From: Lepidurus packardi
Taxonomy: Eukaryota; Arthropoda; Branchiopoda; Notostraca; Triopsidae
DNA length: 64,000 nt
Reading direction: 5' to 3'
Assembly: GCA_023053545.1 (NCBI GenBank)
Contig: JAKZAN010000006.1
Location: 6,391,001 to 6,455,000 of the forward strand
A program made the position numbers and the translations under genes. The notes under the pieces were generated by a model that worked only from the letters and a program-made list of their open reading frames with translations, had not been told where the DNA came from and made no database searches. This document shows positions 1-17,912 of the stretch, in pieces. Within the stretch, counting starts at the first letter, position 1; every line of letters begins with the position of its first letter.

Positions 1-3000
1 CGCTCTAATATCTTCTGGTTTCTATTACTTTGAACAAAAGATCCCTCAAAAGGTATACAAGCTTATCAGTTCCAGTAACCCAACATTCGACCTCCCCTCT
101 ACTCCTTCACACATCTCACGTTAAGTTCCCCGTTTTCTAAGCAAATTCGTCTGCTTCATCTAAAGAAAACTTGCCCATAGGTAGTGCTAATTAGCTTAAC
201 CGTCGAACAAGTCCACGTCAAGGCCTGTTTACTTCCCATATGTCTTCCTCATGTTGTTTCCTCTGGGAAAAACTCTGGGTTATCCGGATAGTTGTTTTAG
301 AGTTCCTTTACTGGTCATCACAACACAGAATATCCTGCAGCCAGGTCCCAGGTAACAATTCACGGCGTCACCGGAAGCTAATTCCATGGCCCCCAGCTTC
401 ATTTGCTTTTCCCATCCATGCATGAAAGTTAGCAATGGAAAAAGTGCTCACTCCTTAATTCCTTATCAGGGTTATAAAGGCAGGGTTATTACGGCATGAG
501 CCTCGCGCCTAAATGAATATACTGCTGAGGACTTTTTCCAACAAAAAATTTTCAGGATCCAGAAATTTTTTTTTTAAATCCCGAGTGTTTGGTAGTCCTG
601 GCTTTGGCGAGGAACCCGGGGAAGTTTCTTTTTACCTGTGCAAAGCTGCTGCTTGAATCGGGAAGCGAGAAGCCGGGGGCAGGACACTAGCAATTAGACT
701 ACTGTGCCAGAGCGGAGAACGCCACACATTATAACTGGTTGGTATGGGAGACAAGAGAGAAGCCATGCTATGCCGGTGAAAAGAAAAGGTCAAGAGGACG
801 CATGATGGGTGATTGTCATTTTGCACATACTAAACGACCACGCTGCAAGTTCTTCGGGATTCTCAGCCAGCAGAGCTCGTTTACTGTAGTCCTTCAAGGT
901 AAAACACGCTCGGCACAGTATAGAGCTTGGAGAATTGAAGGACAGTGGACAACGACGGGACAAGTGAACTTCAAAAAGCTGGGAGCTGCGTGATTTGTCC
1001 ATTGTCCATCACGCATAGGGTGGCTCAAATTCCTTATGGCAAAATGTCATGCCCCAACCAGCTTTTCGTTCCGCAATAGACAGAAAAAGGGGTCTTACCT
1101 ATCGCTATCTAGCTCGGTGCAGATCCCAGGTAACGAATTTACCACAAAAACCACGGCAACAGCAACTTTTCTTTCTTTTCTGACGATATTTTCCACTTTT
1201 AAGGGGTCCCTAGAGTCCATTCCGTGAGGAAAGAATGGGCGTGTATAGAGAGAAAATGGAATAGGAATAGGAACGCTATCTACAAAGGTAAAACAACGGC
1301 GTGGCGCTGTATCAGGCAGTTTTGGAAAGAGAGAAGAGAAAACCACACGGAAAAGTTTCCTGCTGTCGCGAGAGTGGGATCTAGAGCTGTTCATATTCTG
1401 GCTAATGCAAACTTAAAAGGTAGTGACTTGTCAAAAGTGTGTGGGTACATGTTTGATTTCTGGGGATATATGGTGGTAAAGTGAAAAACTTTTTGCTGTG
1501 GTACATAAATGCACACTCTAGCTCAGAAAACAACACACACACACACCCGCAGCAAAAGTGGGCAGGTGATCTAGGTGAGGACAGGTGTTTGGTGGCGGTA
1601 CTGGTAGAGGAAAAAGGACTCCCCCCTTACCTGGATGTAAATCCTCTCAACCCGAGGCTGATGAGGGCCGGGTTTCTCAACTCGTACCTCGCAGTCTTCT
1701 CTGAGTGCTGGACACGCCTGGATGCAGGTTTAGTTTACCTTCCCCGGAACAGCTTCAGATCTGAATAATACCACAGAGCGGATCAACATTTCTTGATTGA
1801 AGACCCCAAAGTTTTTTTTATGTATTTTAAGTTAAGCGCTGCAAAATGTAAGTGCGTATACAACGAGTGGTTGCTTCACCAAAGTGAATTTCATTTAAGT
1901 TTCCATTTAACGCTAATCCGCGACTTTTGCCCCGAAACGCCAGGCTGAGGACGCAGGGGAAAGGGTGGTTTTTCGAGTTGTGGGCTAATGGCGGCCTCTC
2001 AGCTGGCAACACCTGGTTGGCAAAGAGATGTGTTTCAGTCGACATTCCGCGAAGGTGAGCGACAGAAAGAACATGGGAACGGAAGTATGCAAAGATGGCG
2101 TACCAGGAACACCGGAAAAGGCGGGGTGACTTGCATGTGTTGTATGCAGTACTTGTCCGCATTTGCATCGATATCTTTCGGTCCATTTTAGCCGTCAACA
2201 TACCACATCCCAATCAGCACCTGCGAAAAAAAGTCCCCAAACTGAAAACGCGAGAGAAACTAATGCTATGTTACCTGGTCCTTCCTTGCGGGGTTCTAAA
2301 AACTTCTTTGGGAAGACCAACTCAACTCAGCTCAGCACAACAACCACTGGACCCATCATATTTCCTTAAATTTCTCCAGGTTGGTCGTGTCGGAGAAATC
2401 ACACAAAGACGAGACCTGCAGAAGAGGGAGGCTAAAACGACAACCTAGAATGAAAACCAAAAGGGTATTTTAAGCCTTTTGAAGCGCATGCTTCGACTGT
2501 CCTCGTCTTCTTCAGACCGGCCAGGCATTCCAATCCTTTCTCATGCACCGATGACAACCAATCATATGCACAAGGTAAGCGTCAAACTTTTCAAGGTGTT
2601 TCACATCACTATACCACAGCCCACGACAATGAATTTCTAGCTAAGTTATTTTATTTTAAAAGTGCGAGGTTTGGCTGCTGCTGTGCCTACAAAAGAACAT
2701 ACTTTCACGTTACATACAAGAGCATCCAACTTATTGCCTCTACCTTTAAGCTCATTTCCTCCTCTTCGTCATCATTCCGCGGGTTTTCTTATAGCCAAAT
2801 TTCTGATACACGTTGTCAGATAACATTCCTTCATCTGACCCTTCTGGGACTGAAGACCAAGAGGAGTAATGTAAAATATGTGGAGTTAGCTTCTTTACAG
2901 TTTAATCAAGATCAGAGACAATGTGAAAAACATGTTAGATTCCAAGCATAAGGCAACCCTACGCAAAACGTTCGAAACATTCTACCAGCGAAACCCGGTT

Positions 3001-4720
3001 TTCAGTTTCAACTCTAGACAGACCTTGCACTCTTTATCCACTCACTAAGCCATGGTCTAATCATAGATTTAGGAATATTCCTCCCATTCTTTTTACCTCC
3101 CTCACACAATGGTTCCGAAGAGCAAAAGTACTTGTAACAGTGGAACTTGCTCCCTCTTTGCCGCTCGTCTGCTTTTCGTCTGCTCACCCTAGTTGGCATC
3201 TGGTCCCCTCTGCCTGACCTATACCTGTAATTAGACTGCCCTGGTACTTTTACATTTCTCTAGCCTATAGCTAACCGTCATTAAGGGGGCAAAAAATCTG
3301 CCGTCAGCTGGTTTCAACTTTACTGAGCACGACAGAGAACAGAACCTCCCACTCTTAGCGTGGGGGAAAACGGCTCTCTGAATCTGCACTGAGGAAGCTT
3401 AGCAATACTCCACTTACGTGGTTACTATTGTTTCTAACTAGCTAGTCAGACCTCCCGAACAATAAGGAAATAATTTGATCGGGAAGGAATGTGTGCGGGG
3501 GTTTCACAGCTGTAACGGTCTCGTCTAGAACGCAAGAAGGCTAGGTTAGGCCACCGTCACGACAGACACAAGACGAAGCATATACAGACCTTAATCTCCT
3601 TATTGTCTTCGCTTCGTAAATTTATTGCCGACAAATTAATGAGCGATAGATAGGGACCGCCTTCCTGTGGAGCTGAAGTATGGTTGGGAGTGGGGGGGAG
3701 CAACGACCATTTTTTGATGTATGGCGTTATAGAGGAAAAGTCCGTTAGAATGCCGTTAACTTACGAGGAAGCTTGGCACGAAGGTGTATAATAACATAGC
3801 GTGCGACCTTTGGCCTTTGGCACAAACTTGGGATCTGTGATTGGTCTGTCAGTACGGGCTTTTCCCAACTTGACATTCTTTTCGGCTTAAAATGCACACT
3901 GCATGGAAAACTCACCTTACCTTTTTGTTTTTACATAAATATGTGCAGTGTACGAAAGCTTCGGCTCGGAGTGATGTGAGGCGAAGCCATATTATAAATC
4001 GAAAGACAGAACGGTAACCCAAAAACAAGCTTTACTATCGAGAAATCAATGAATAGATATACTGTGAAAATATGAAACCAAAAAATCGTGGTTTCCATTC
4101 TCGTTTTTTATACTTTTTTTTTGTAGAATACAACGTTGTCTACTAATGCATATCTAGCAAGTGACCAAGGGCCAGATAAATTCCAACCTTTGGGGGCTAC
4201 AACAGAGAGCCCATACTCTCGGGCCTGTCCCAGTCCAAATTTCCAACAATAGTTGAACGTTGCAATTGCTGCTGGCTGAAAAGCACACTGAAAGTGCTTA
4301 TAGCCTGACAAAGTCTAGACACCCACCCCAGACTTTTAGGATGAGCCCACGCTCATGCTTGATCGCTCTTTTTCACTCCCCTTCGCACCTTCAGGTTTAG
4401 ATAGAAATAAGGTAGCTAATGTATTTGCAATCATTTTCTATTGTCTCTCTGTTCTCTTGCAAGGGCCTAGCTGGGTTCTGGTCGGACCAAAGTTATTTGT
4501 TCCTCTCGCTATATATATATCTATATAGGTTCTTTGCAAAGGTTGTCTTTTTAGAGCCTACGAAACTTTTTGTTCCCATGGTGTGGCGTAGCCAATGCGT
4601 TCTTAATTAACCTGCCGGCCCCTCTTCATAGGCTCAGGAATGCTGCTTTCTGTTACCATTTACTGGCACCTTTAACGCTTAAAGTGCCTCGGAGTAAGGT
4701 CCAAGTGAAAAAAAAGAAGC
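1..4720. other. Intergenic or non-coding stretch
   Basis: I see no gene here. Open frames are short (the longest is about 128 codons), overlap on both strands, and show no domain, signal peptide or linked splice sites. There are a few poly-T/poly-A runs and one (AC)7 microsatellite at 1533-1546. The stretch could be distal regulatory sequence or an intron of a gene lying outside the window. Confidence 0.5.
1533..1546. repeat. (AC)7 microsatellite
   Basis: Seven uninterrupted AC dinucleotides are visible. No gene overlaps it. Confidence 0.9.
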
Positions 4721-5495
4721 TTAGTCAAAGACATTAAAAGCTGGTGGTGATACAACGGCTCTGTTGACGGTTTTCACATTTTCGAAGCTATACTCGCGTT
4801 TTATCGTTTCACGTTTAACTACGTAAGACCCAACATAAGCTTGGTTCTCTTTCTTGTGCTTCAAGTTGGCGAGATCGGCAACTAAGCTAAGCTTATCAAC
4901 GTATAATTTATTCACTGTATCCGTCAAAATGCATGGTTATTTTCTGTGGGAGTTCATCGATCTTTTTCAAAGAGAGACTCCTTGACTTTAAGTGACTTTT
5001 GGGGTCTGCTGCTGGTTGTACACGCCACAAAGTACCGTCGTCATCAAGCTTTGTACGCAACATATATAGAAGGATTAGCCGACACTTTTTATTACCTCTA
5101 CCTAACCAGTAAAAAACCGACAGTTGCAGTCGAGGATTTGCTCAGCGCCATATAGTCCTTAAGCACAACCACATCACCCAAGTGATCAACTTGTGCGAAG
5201 ATGCGGGATTCGCAAAAGATTGGAAGCGTTTTTAGTACCCCGTTTACCTTGTAACCAATGACTGAAAGGAATGGAGTGTTATAAACAAGTCCGTCCCTGC
5301 ATTGCTATTATTGTCATTGCAGCCAAGGACTTGTGCTACGAACATTGTTCGCAGTTCTTCTGTTGAAATGATGAAATGATGCACGGTTCTGTTGCAGCTA
5401 ATAGCTAATAGAGTAACGTTGAAGAGCGGAATGTTTGGATCAAGTGTAATTGCGATAAGAGCCAGAGATTGTGTATAGACAATGCACGAGTTCAC
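4721..5495 (-). pseudogene. Chain of decayed coding-like frames, identity unknown
   Basis: On the minus strand several open segments follow one another and change frame: 5495-5244 (83 codons), about 5243-5108 (includes VDHLGDVVVLKDY), about 5090-4915 (includes KLDDDGTLWRV) and 4927-4721 (68 codons, lysine-rich, ending PPAFNVFD). Codon choice in the last two looks protein-coding, but no segment starts with a convincing ATG. I could not join them with good splice sites. This suggests an old gene copy or mobile-element/viral remnant broken by frameshifts, or an unrecognised spliced gene. I do not recognise the family. Confidence 0.25.
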
Positions 5496-8400
5496 TTATT
5501 ACAGTAGTTTGGTTTTAATAGTAGGGTATCGCGAGTCTACAGAGCTTAAAAACGGAGAGGCTACAAGGTTGGTTTCGTTCTTCGTTCGTTCTCGGTAGGT
5601 TCCAGATGGCTGGTTACCAAGACCCTGGGACCTGGATTCGGGAGGCTGCATCGCGTCACGGTCACGACACCAACCCAAACTCGAACGAACGAACGCAAGG
5701 AACAAAAGAACCAAATAAGCCCGGGCTTTTGGTTGGGGGTTTCTCAGCTTTCCTTGTTTTTCTCTTCTTTCCAACAGTAAAACTCTACGCAAAGTTATCC
5801 TGTTAAAAAATCCCCTTTGCTTTTACCTTTTGGCTCAAGACTTCGCTTCTCTTCAGTTGCTGAGTACTGCATACCTTACAAACAGCCATGGCTCCACTGA
5901 TTCTCTCATCAAGGCATTTTTCGCTATTCGTTCTACCAGGCCGGTTTAGTATAATTATATTTTACTCCCCAAAAATAAGAGCCAGGGGTAAGTCATCAAC
6001 CCAATTCCCCCCTCAGTTCCCATAGTAACAATTCACGTAGTAGAATCTAAAATTCAATGCTTTTCCCAACCCCAGAAAGGTGTATCCGAAACTTTCGAAG
6101 AGCACTGGAAGAAAAACCGAAGCATCGTATAGACCACCTGACGGGACTTGGAAACCTTTCGACTTGAACGGTTTTCAGGTTTGGGACAGCCCCTTGGATC
6201 TTGGATGCATACAAGTGTTTCATGCGGTTATGGTAAAAAGGAAGAAAAAACATTCCCAACCCTTTTCGTGCTGTTCCTTTCTCTTATTTCCGTGGTCTAA
6301 AATAGTCTCTCGACCCTAAATCCGGCTATTACGCTGCTTAAGCTCAAGAACTCAAACTTAGGACTATGGCTTTTGCATGGATGTTCCAGTCTTTCGTGTT
6401 AATTACCTCTTCCTGTCTGGTAAAAGCCTTATTCAGAGCCATTATAGCAGGTCTATCCCTAGAATCCACTGTTCCCAAGCAAGTATAAAGTTTGAAAGGC
6501 AACCATGCACGGAAAGCGACCGGGGAAACACGATGGTACCTGATGGCATTTCCGTTGCCTGTAGGACCCCAGACAGCGAAATTATATCAAAGCTTGCTAA
6601 TTCTGTCCGACAGCACGTAAAAGGGCTATCTTGTCCCACGAGTGGCAGACTGAAAGGACTTGCTCTGGTCTAGACTTTGAATCTAATGAGCACCTTGCAG
6701 CAACATATAGGTCTGTTCTGTCCCTGGGTTCCTTTGATTCATTCAGCTACACCAAAACCCTCAGGTTTTAACGTGACTGCGGAAATCGCAATGAATTGTC
6801 CTCCCAGCTATTCAACGTTTTCTAAGCAAGCAGCACGGGATGTCCCGAGGCAAACCACTTGGTTACGGATCAAATTGTGCCTACTTAGACAGAAAATACT
6901 TCCTTTAGCACTACCATGCATGAGACCCAAAAAGCCTAAACTGTAAGTCGAGTCAGTGAGCCGTGTCAACATTAAAGCCAGGAAACAAAAACAAACAGCA
7001 GGAAAAATTTTAGAAAATTCCCTGACAAATACATGACAGTCCAGACTTTTGCTCAAGTGAACTGCATTTCATGACACGTTGAGCACCAAAGGGCAATAGC
7101 AAGGGCACAAGTTGATGAAGGCAGGAGACAAAGATGTGGCATTGCATGACTGCCTGGCTGAAGGACACGCAAAATAACTCGAGTTCTCAAATGTGTAACA
7201 CCTGTTAATTGTCCCACGTCTCTTTGCTAATACATATCTGGATGCACATTCCGTGTCTGGATGCACCAACACAAATTTATCTGATACCCTGATGTCAAGT
7301 TGGACTCGAATGTAAGGTCAACGAAAAAAGTACGCCAACGAAATATGAATAACTACAAGAGTTCCAAAAAATGATCAAAAATAACTTCATGAAACCAGAA
7401 AGGGAAAGCAGGATTAAGCGTTTTTAGTACTCTCGCCCACCCCAAAAGAAGATCGTATATAACGAGTAAATAAATTGCCGTGTCGAAGCTTCTGGTAGAA
7501 TTGCGCTATATAGCAGGTGTGTGTGCCCATGCATGGTTTTTTGGCGTTCAGGTTGAGCGAATGTGCGTTCAGGGCGTTAACTGCATTTCATCCCATCATG
7601 CGGTCGGTCCTATCCTAAATACCAACGTTGTACCAACTGAACTGAGTTGGGGTAAGCGTTCGGCATTCCCAAACCCCAAACCGTAACTATCCTAATGATT
7701 CAACAGATAGATAGTCCCTCATCCCTGTAGCTTATAACATCATCCAAGTGCACCGATATGGTTCCTCAAACTGTAATTCGGTCTGCATGACAGGCGGTGT
7801 CGTTTGCTCGGCGGTTAAATTGAAATAATTGCCATTGGAATCCCTCAAACCATCTTTTTCGTTCGGAGTCATTAAGAGGGAGTGCTACTCTTTGACTGAA
7901 AGCGTGAGATTTTCCCGTAAAAGAGATCACCTTAGCCCATACCACCCGTGTGGGAAGCCGCTTTTGTGAACGCAACAAAGCATCCCAAGAATGCTCCTAC
8001 ACATGATGAGCTGCCCCACTGGGTTTCGGACACAAAGACCGCAATCGGTGGGAAAAACTGTCCTGGTAAAGCAGCCAATGCATAGTAGGGAAAACAAGTC
8101 CAATCAAATTCCCATCCAACGAACGTCAAGGCAAGTTGATGACCAAGAAGCTGAGACTTGTATGCAACAACGTGAGAGGCCGATACCTCATGGGTTATTA
8201 AAATTTGGTGCATTTTCCCTCAAACTTCCAGTCCATTTTGCCCATTTCGCTCGAAAAGTAAGCCAAGTAACCTGCTATGCGTGTGCAACTCCTCCCGAAG
8301 CAAATAAGATCAATAAATTCCCATGCTTGGTGGCGAGGGCTAGTAGGTGGCATGAGTGCGGGAATGGGCCAACTGGCCAGCCTTATAGCTTTTGAAAATA

Positions 8401-11400
8401 AAAGAGGGGGGAAAGACACAGCCCCACCACAAAAAAGCTACAATGTACGGCTTTCTACCTCCAACTATAAAGTTGTGGCTATGCTTTTATAGCTTTCCGG
8501 CCAACAAGTCAGCCAGCACCACAGCATAAGCAAACTCCCATCATTCCCCCTCCCGCAAATGGAAAACACCACCACCGTCTAGTTCTTTTCTGCAGGAATA
8601 TCGAGAAAAACAATCGACTCCCGGGACTTTAAGACCACGGACGCCACTAAAAATGAGAAGCCCGATAATTCGGCAAAGGTAACTTTTTAGAGCATCATAA
8701 GGCGTGGCGTCGGTGGCGTCTAGTCGGCCCAAATTGATGATTCATATGGGTCAGCAACCGTGACAGATCCTAACACGCTACACTAACAGGACCCGCGATT
8801 GCATTCATGCTACCGTATGTGTACCTTTTTCACCCTAGATCCCATAGGTTCAAGTAACCCCCCCTATGCTCTGCGTCTGCTCGTATTAACGCCCTATATT
8901 CTTTTTTTTAAAAAACTCCTTTCTAAAAGAGCACCTGCATGCATGCATTACGCATCGCCTTCCCTCTGTGCGTCATATATACTCATGTGGTACTAGTGCA
9001 GTGTTTGTTGCAACCGCCTTTCATTCAAACGTGCTCGCCAGATATAGTGTCAGAACAGTTGCTAAACTCAAACAAGACAGCAGCCGGACATAGTTATCTG
9101 ATTTGGTGTAGCGAACAGGTAATTAAAACGTTGCGCAAAGGTGTACTTTTTCGTTTACGATTAGCAAAGACCTACTAAAACCATAAGAAAAGCACTCAGG
9201 CGACACACTGCGCTCTTGCAGTTACCTTGGAACCTCGAAAGGCAGGTGTCTTGCCAAAGCTGCAGAACGATTCGCTCTTGCCTCAGTCCCAACATAACAG
9301 ATGCATATAGATCAGACATAACAGATAGCAGGCATTACGATTGTGGTGAGGCGATGGCGGTGCCCGCAATACAGGTCATTGCGAATTCAGCAACACAAAC
9401 AACGTTATTTTACGACATTTATTTCAATTGCAGGCTCGGGAGAAAAAAGGGTGGGTTTTTCTAAACAAGACCTTTCTAGATAATCTGACGTGAGCCGATT
9501 AATCACCAACTCGAGAGAAGAATAAATGTCTCACTCTGACTTTTGATAATCATGTAAGCAAGCGAACTGCAAATTCCCCAATGATGAAGCATTTTTAAAA
9601 GAGGGAGAAAATTACTTTTTATACCCAAAAAAATTGACTAATTATTTTTCACAACTTCGTCAACAAACCGTGCCACGCCTATGGCGTCACTCAAGTTCCC
9701 AGATTAACTTATTTTTTTTTACTCGTTAAATGTAGTTAGTGAGTTAGTGCAGGCATCGCAATGGAGAGTAGTTCTAACTGCGACACTTCTGAGTATGAAT
9801 ATTATTAATACTAAAACAACCGCACGTGAGAACGAGCCTAACAAATTGTCGAACCAACTACTACATACTCGATTCTATCGACAAGTTAATAACGTGGTAA
9901 GAACTAGGTTATAAATGTAGCTTACACATTCTTTTCTCATAGTTATACGTCATGCATACCTTGGCTGGGCGGAAGACATTATAAGGGAACTAATGCATTC
10001 CTTGTCTTTGTTGTTGCAGGTTGGTCTGCGTGCCGGCAATGGAGTCCAATGACTGCATTTATAGATTAGTTTTGGTGCGATGATGGCGGCCGCTTCCATG
10101 GTTCCAGCACGGGTTGTTAAGGGACAAAGCAAGCGCAAACAGTACAATATAATCCCTTTCTAGCTTAGAGCCAATAGTATGGCCGGACGACGTCCACGAT
10201 GCCTTACAAGACATGCTCGAGTCCACCAGCTCGTTCATATTGATCTAACTTTTAAGCGTCGGAGCATGGGGAACTATCCGGGGAAGGAGAGAACGGCCGA
10301 GGCGAGAACCTTTTACCAGGCAAGACTCCCTTTATTGGTCGAGAGGCTCACGGCGCCTCAAGACGCTTTCGTCATTGGACCATTTCCCCCTGGCACGGGT
10401 ACAGGCGTCGATAGCGTCGACAACCCTAGTTGCATTACAGTTGCCGGCCCGCAGGAGCCAAGCGGCTGCACTTGTCACCGATCATTATCCCTGGCCGGTA
10501 TCTATGGCAGTCAAGTTATTCCTCCACCCTCTCAACCCTCCCACACAAACACGGCTTCAGGAGTTGGGTCTCTGGGACGACACAATCCCCTGAATTATGC
10601 AGTAGTTATCTTTCTCAGACACGAGCCTTTTCCCCCATTTGCTCTACCTTTGATAGGATCGTGCAAATGCCTGTCTAGTGACCCGCAGTACCACCAATTC
10701 AAGATTCGCCTGCAAAGTTCGACAGTGAAGTAAACCAACGTGCTTTCAACCCCATTCGGGAAGTTTAATTTGAAGTACTGCAAAAACAACTTCCCAAATC
10801 TCGACTACTTGGAATGGCACTGGAAGAATTCACGGGATGATGCACTTTCAGATGGCCCCCGTGGCTCTCCAGTGCTATACCCAGAAGTATGAGTTAACGC
10901 ATCCGCAGCACATTATCAAAGCTGAAAACTGACCAGGAGAAAATCCGAAAGCCCCGCGAAAGAAAAAGATAATATCGTGTCCGTCCCTTATCCTTGGCAC
11001 TGGAAGAATTCACAGAGTATACTAAACCATCGTGGATTCCCTGGTGCCATAGATAACGGAGATTTTGCAGCGAGGTCAATGCTCGAAAAGAATTGATTCT
11101 CTTTTTTAACAATTAATATTTTTATAGTATTGCTTATTTTTCAGTCCCTCCAGTTTCATTTGCAGATTTTGGTTACGTGTTTTCATAAGTAGATGTACAG
11201 GAACCGCTGGCAGATATGCGGGACTGTTTCTATCTTAGAAAAGTAATGGAAGTAAATGTCACAGCGTGATAAAGCGTAGCATGTTTTGCTAAAAAGCTTG
11301 TGTAGGGAATTTTTTGCCCAAACCGGTTTCGCATTCTTAACACACAAAAACCCATCATCATGGAATACGGCTGGCTCCTTGAGCTACACAACTTCATTTT

Positions 11401-13457
11401 ACAATCAACTCCAATATGGGCTTTTTTTCTATTTGGGTGTCGAATAATATTTTCTTATTCCTTGCTTGCAATATCATGCACCATGGTGTTTATAGTACGT
11501 TTGCAACTCGGCGTGGTACCCCGCTTCACACTGCTCCACTCGTGATGACTCCATCAACAATCTGACAAAGGCAGTTAGTCCAATTCCTAAACCTTCTATG
11601 AACTGATGAGGCCATAAATTCTCACAACCACGTGATTTATAATTCATGAGCTGTAAATTATAGCACCTTAGTTTCGAGCTAATTCCTAATAGGGATAGGG
11701 TTCGAACCTGAGCTTTAAAATTTTGAACCGAGATAAGCCAATGGTTTGCCCATCCGTACTTCGAAGTCAGGTTGAACAAGGCAGGGTTCTTTAAATGATA
11801 TTCGGGAATAATTAAGGAAAGGTTATAACGTGATAAACTGCAACCTGGGGAAACTCTTCCGTTCTTTGGCACTAGCACATTTTTGTGTTGTGATTGCTAA
11901 CAAAACTGTGATAGTGTCAAGTAATGTGGGGAGATAGTCTACATGAATAATACGGCTCGTTGGTTGTTGGCACGAGACCGTACCACATATTTCTTTTGTA
12001 CCACCCTGGAGATCAATACAAACAAGACCATGGGTCCAGAATAATAATGAACCGTATATACTTTTATTGTCAAATATAAAAAAAGAACCTGAGCAGGTAT
12101 AATTCGTAGCGAAGCTCAAATCCAACCTTCCGAAGTATATTACCAAACAATTTGTGTGTTCCAGAGGCTTAAGAAATCATTTATCATCTCTTGATTTCCA
12201 GAACAGTAATCAAGGCAGATAAGTATGAAAGTATGATCAAACGCAGCCTGGAATGTTCGCAATTTTCCTATGTACAACAAAAAGGAGCGCTGATGACAAA
12301 GCGAAGGAAACATCAAGGTCAAAATGAACTAGCAACCCAGACCATAAAGGCAAGGCCTAGGTACGGAATAAAAGGCTAGCAGGAATACAGGCCAAAAAAA
12401 CACGCTCACATACACGATAAATTATAAGCGGAAGTATTGAGCGATGGCGAAGGTAAAACATGCCGGCCTTCAGCTCAGTCGTTTTCCATTCTACCAAGCA
12501 AGGGTTGAACAAAGCTGCGGTCAGGCAGCCGGATTAGGGGGGTTAAGGAAGTCCCGACACCGCGGCAAGTTTGGTCGCGAAAGCCCCAATTTCCTTTTTT
12601 AGCAATATATTATAGGTGCCTCTTATATTTTACCTCGTAAGCCATTAACCGGTATATGACCCTAACACGCACATGGTAAGGCTTGTCTGCTAACAGAAAA
12701 AATTATTTGTCAAACTTGCTAACTAAGAAATATTCTAGCAATGCCAATGCCAATTCCCCGATCGCTTATTGTCACCTTGTACTTTTACTTGTGAGTTTTA
12801 CAGGCCCAGAAATTTCATAATTTTACGAGGGAACAAATGCAAAATCATACCATATCGTCTAAACAATATACGTTCAAAGTACCTGTGTCATATCACGAGT
12901 TATAAGACACAAATACAGTCCATCAAGTCTAGCAATGCGAATGCCTAATGTTAATTCCCCGGTCGCTTGTGAATCTTGCAGGCTCAGGAATTTTAGAATT
13001 TTACGAAGGGACAAATAATAAATCATATCTTATCCTTATCGTCTAAAGAACATACTCTGAAAATATTATCTTCTATACCTGTATCATATCCACGAGTTAT
13101 AAAAGCATCGTGCTAATGGCTTTAATCATTCGCGTACCACATAAAATTGACATGCCGCAAAATTTTTCTGGCGCTGTTTACATCAATGATTTTCATTATT
13201 TTCACCAGATGGACGCCAAGCGAAGGCTTGTGCTATCAACGCCACCAACGGCCTTAACCCAAAGTGGAAGCTTGTCAGCAGATCACGTGACTAATGTCGT
13301 TGACGTGGAAGCCGAACTGCTCGTTTCAGTGTCTAGGATCGCCCATTTCTTCTTCGCAAAGTTGGCCGGAACAGCGTTTTTCAGTGGAGGGCTCCGTTAA
13401 TTATTTCTCTCGCGAAGTTTGGGATCTCAACTGGACTGAATTAGGCACTTAGCAACC
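5496..13457. other. Intergenic or non-coding stretch
   Basis: No gene can be supported. The longest plus-strand frame (10179-10733, 184 codons) lies in a local GC-rich patch and shows no domain. A run of overlapping minus-strand frames lies at 11474-12322. A 19-bp direct repeat occurs at 10815-10833 and 10995-11013, and a larger diverged duplication at 12734-13103. The last few hundred bases should contain the Sec61 alpha promoter and 5' UTR. Confidence 0.5.
12734..13103. repeat. Diverged tandem duplication, two ~175-bp copies
   Basis: Copy 1 (12734-12906) and copy 2 (12928-13103) share blocks in the same order: a start TCTAGCAATGC, then AATTCCCCG followed by TCGCTT, then an AATTTTACGA block, a CTTATCGTCTAAA-like block, and CACGAGTTATAA at the end. 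Small indels separate the blocks. The copies lie 350-720 bp upstream of the Sec61 alpha start codon. I know no family for this unit. Confidence 0.7.
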
Positions 13458-15490
<2,033 letters not shown>

Positions 15491-15546
15491 GTTCATCTCT
15501 TCAACCCAGGTGTTTTAAATGTTTTTGACAGATACTGGGTTTGGTA

Positions 15547-15552
15547 AATAAA
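15547..15552 (+). promoter_or_regulatory. Poly(A) signal of the Sec61 alpha gene
   Basis: AATAAA lies 57 bases after the stop codon, a sensible distance for the 3' end. Confidence 0.6.
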
Positions 15553-15824
15553 GACAATACAGAGGAAAGATTTTTCGAAGGAATGACAAGTGTCCTGAAA
15601 TAGAAGGTTACATTATACCCCTTTTTGTTATGTGAAATGTTTGGGAGTGCAAGAGAGCCTTTTTTTAACTTAAAAGAGAGAAAATATGCTAGTTAGTGCG
15701 AATGTTGTGGTGGTTGGGGTATTTTTGGGCAGGATTACTGAATACATCCTGCGACTTGACCAAAGTTGAATTTTTATTGTAAGACGGCATGAAAAAAGAT
15801 ATTGAACATACGGTGCATAATTGA

Positions 15825-17912
<2,088 letters not shown>

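Noticed and set aside
11690..11712. GGTTCGAACC resembling a tRNA T-arm
   Set aside because: No matching acceptor stem, D-arm or anticodon arm at the right distance on either strand; it is only a palindrome.
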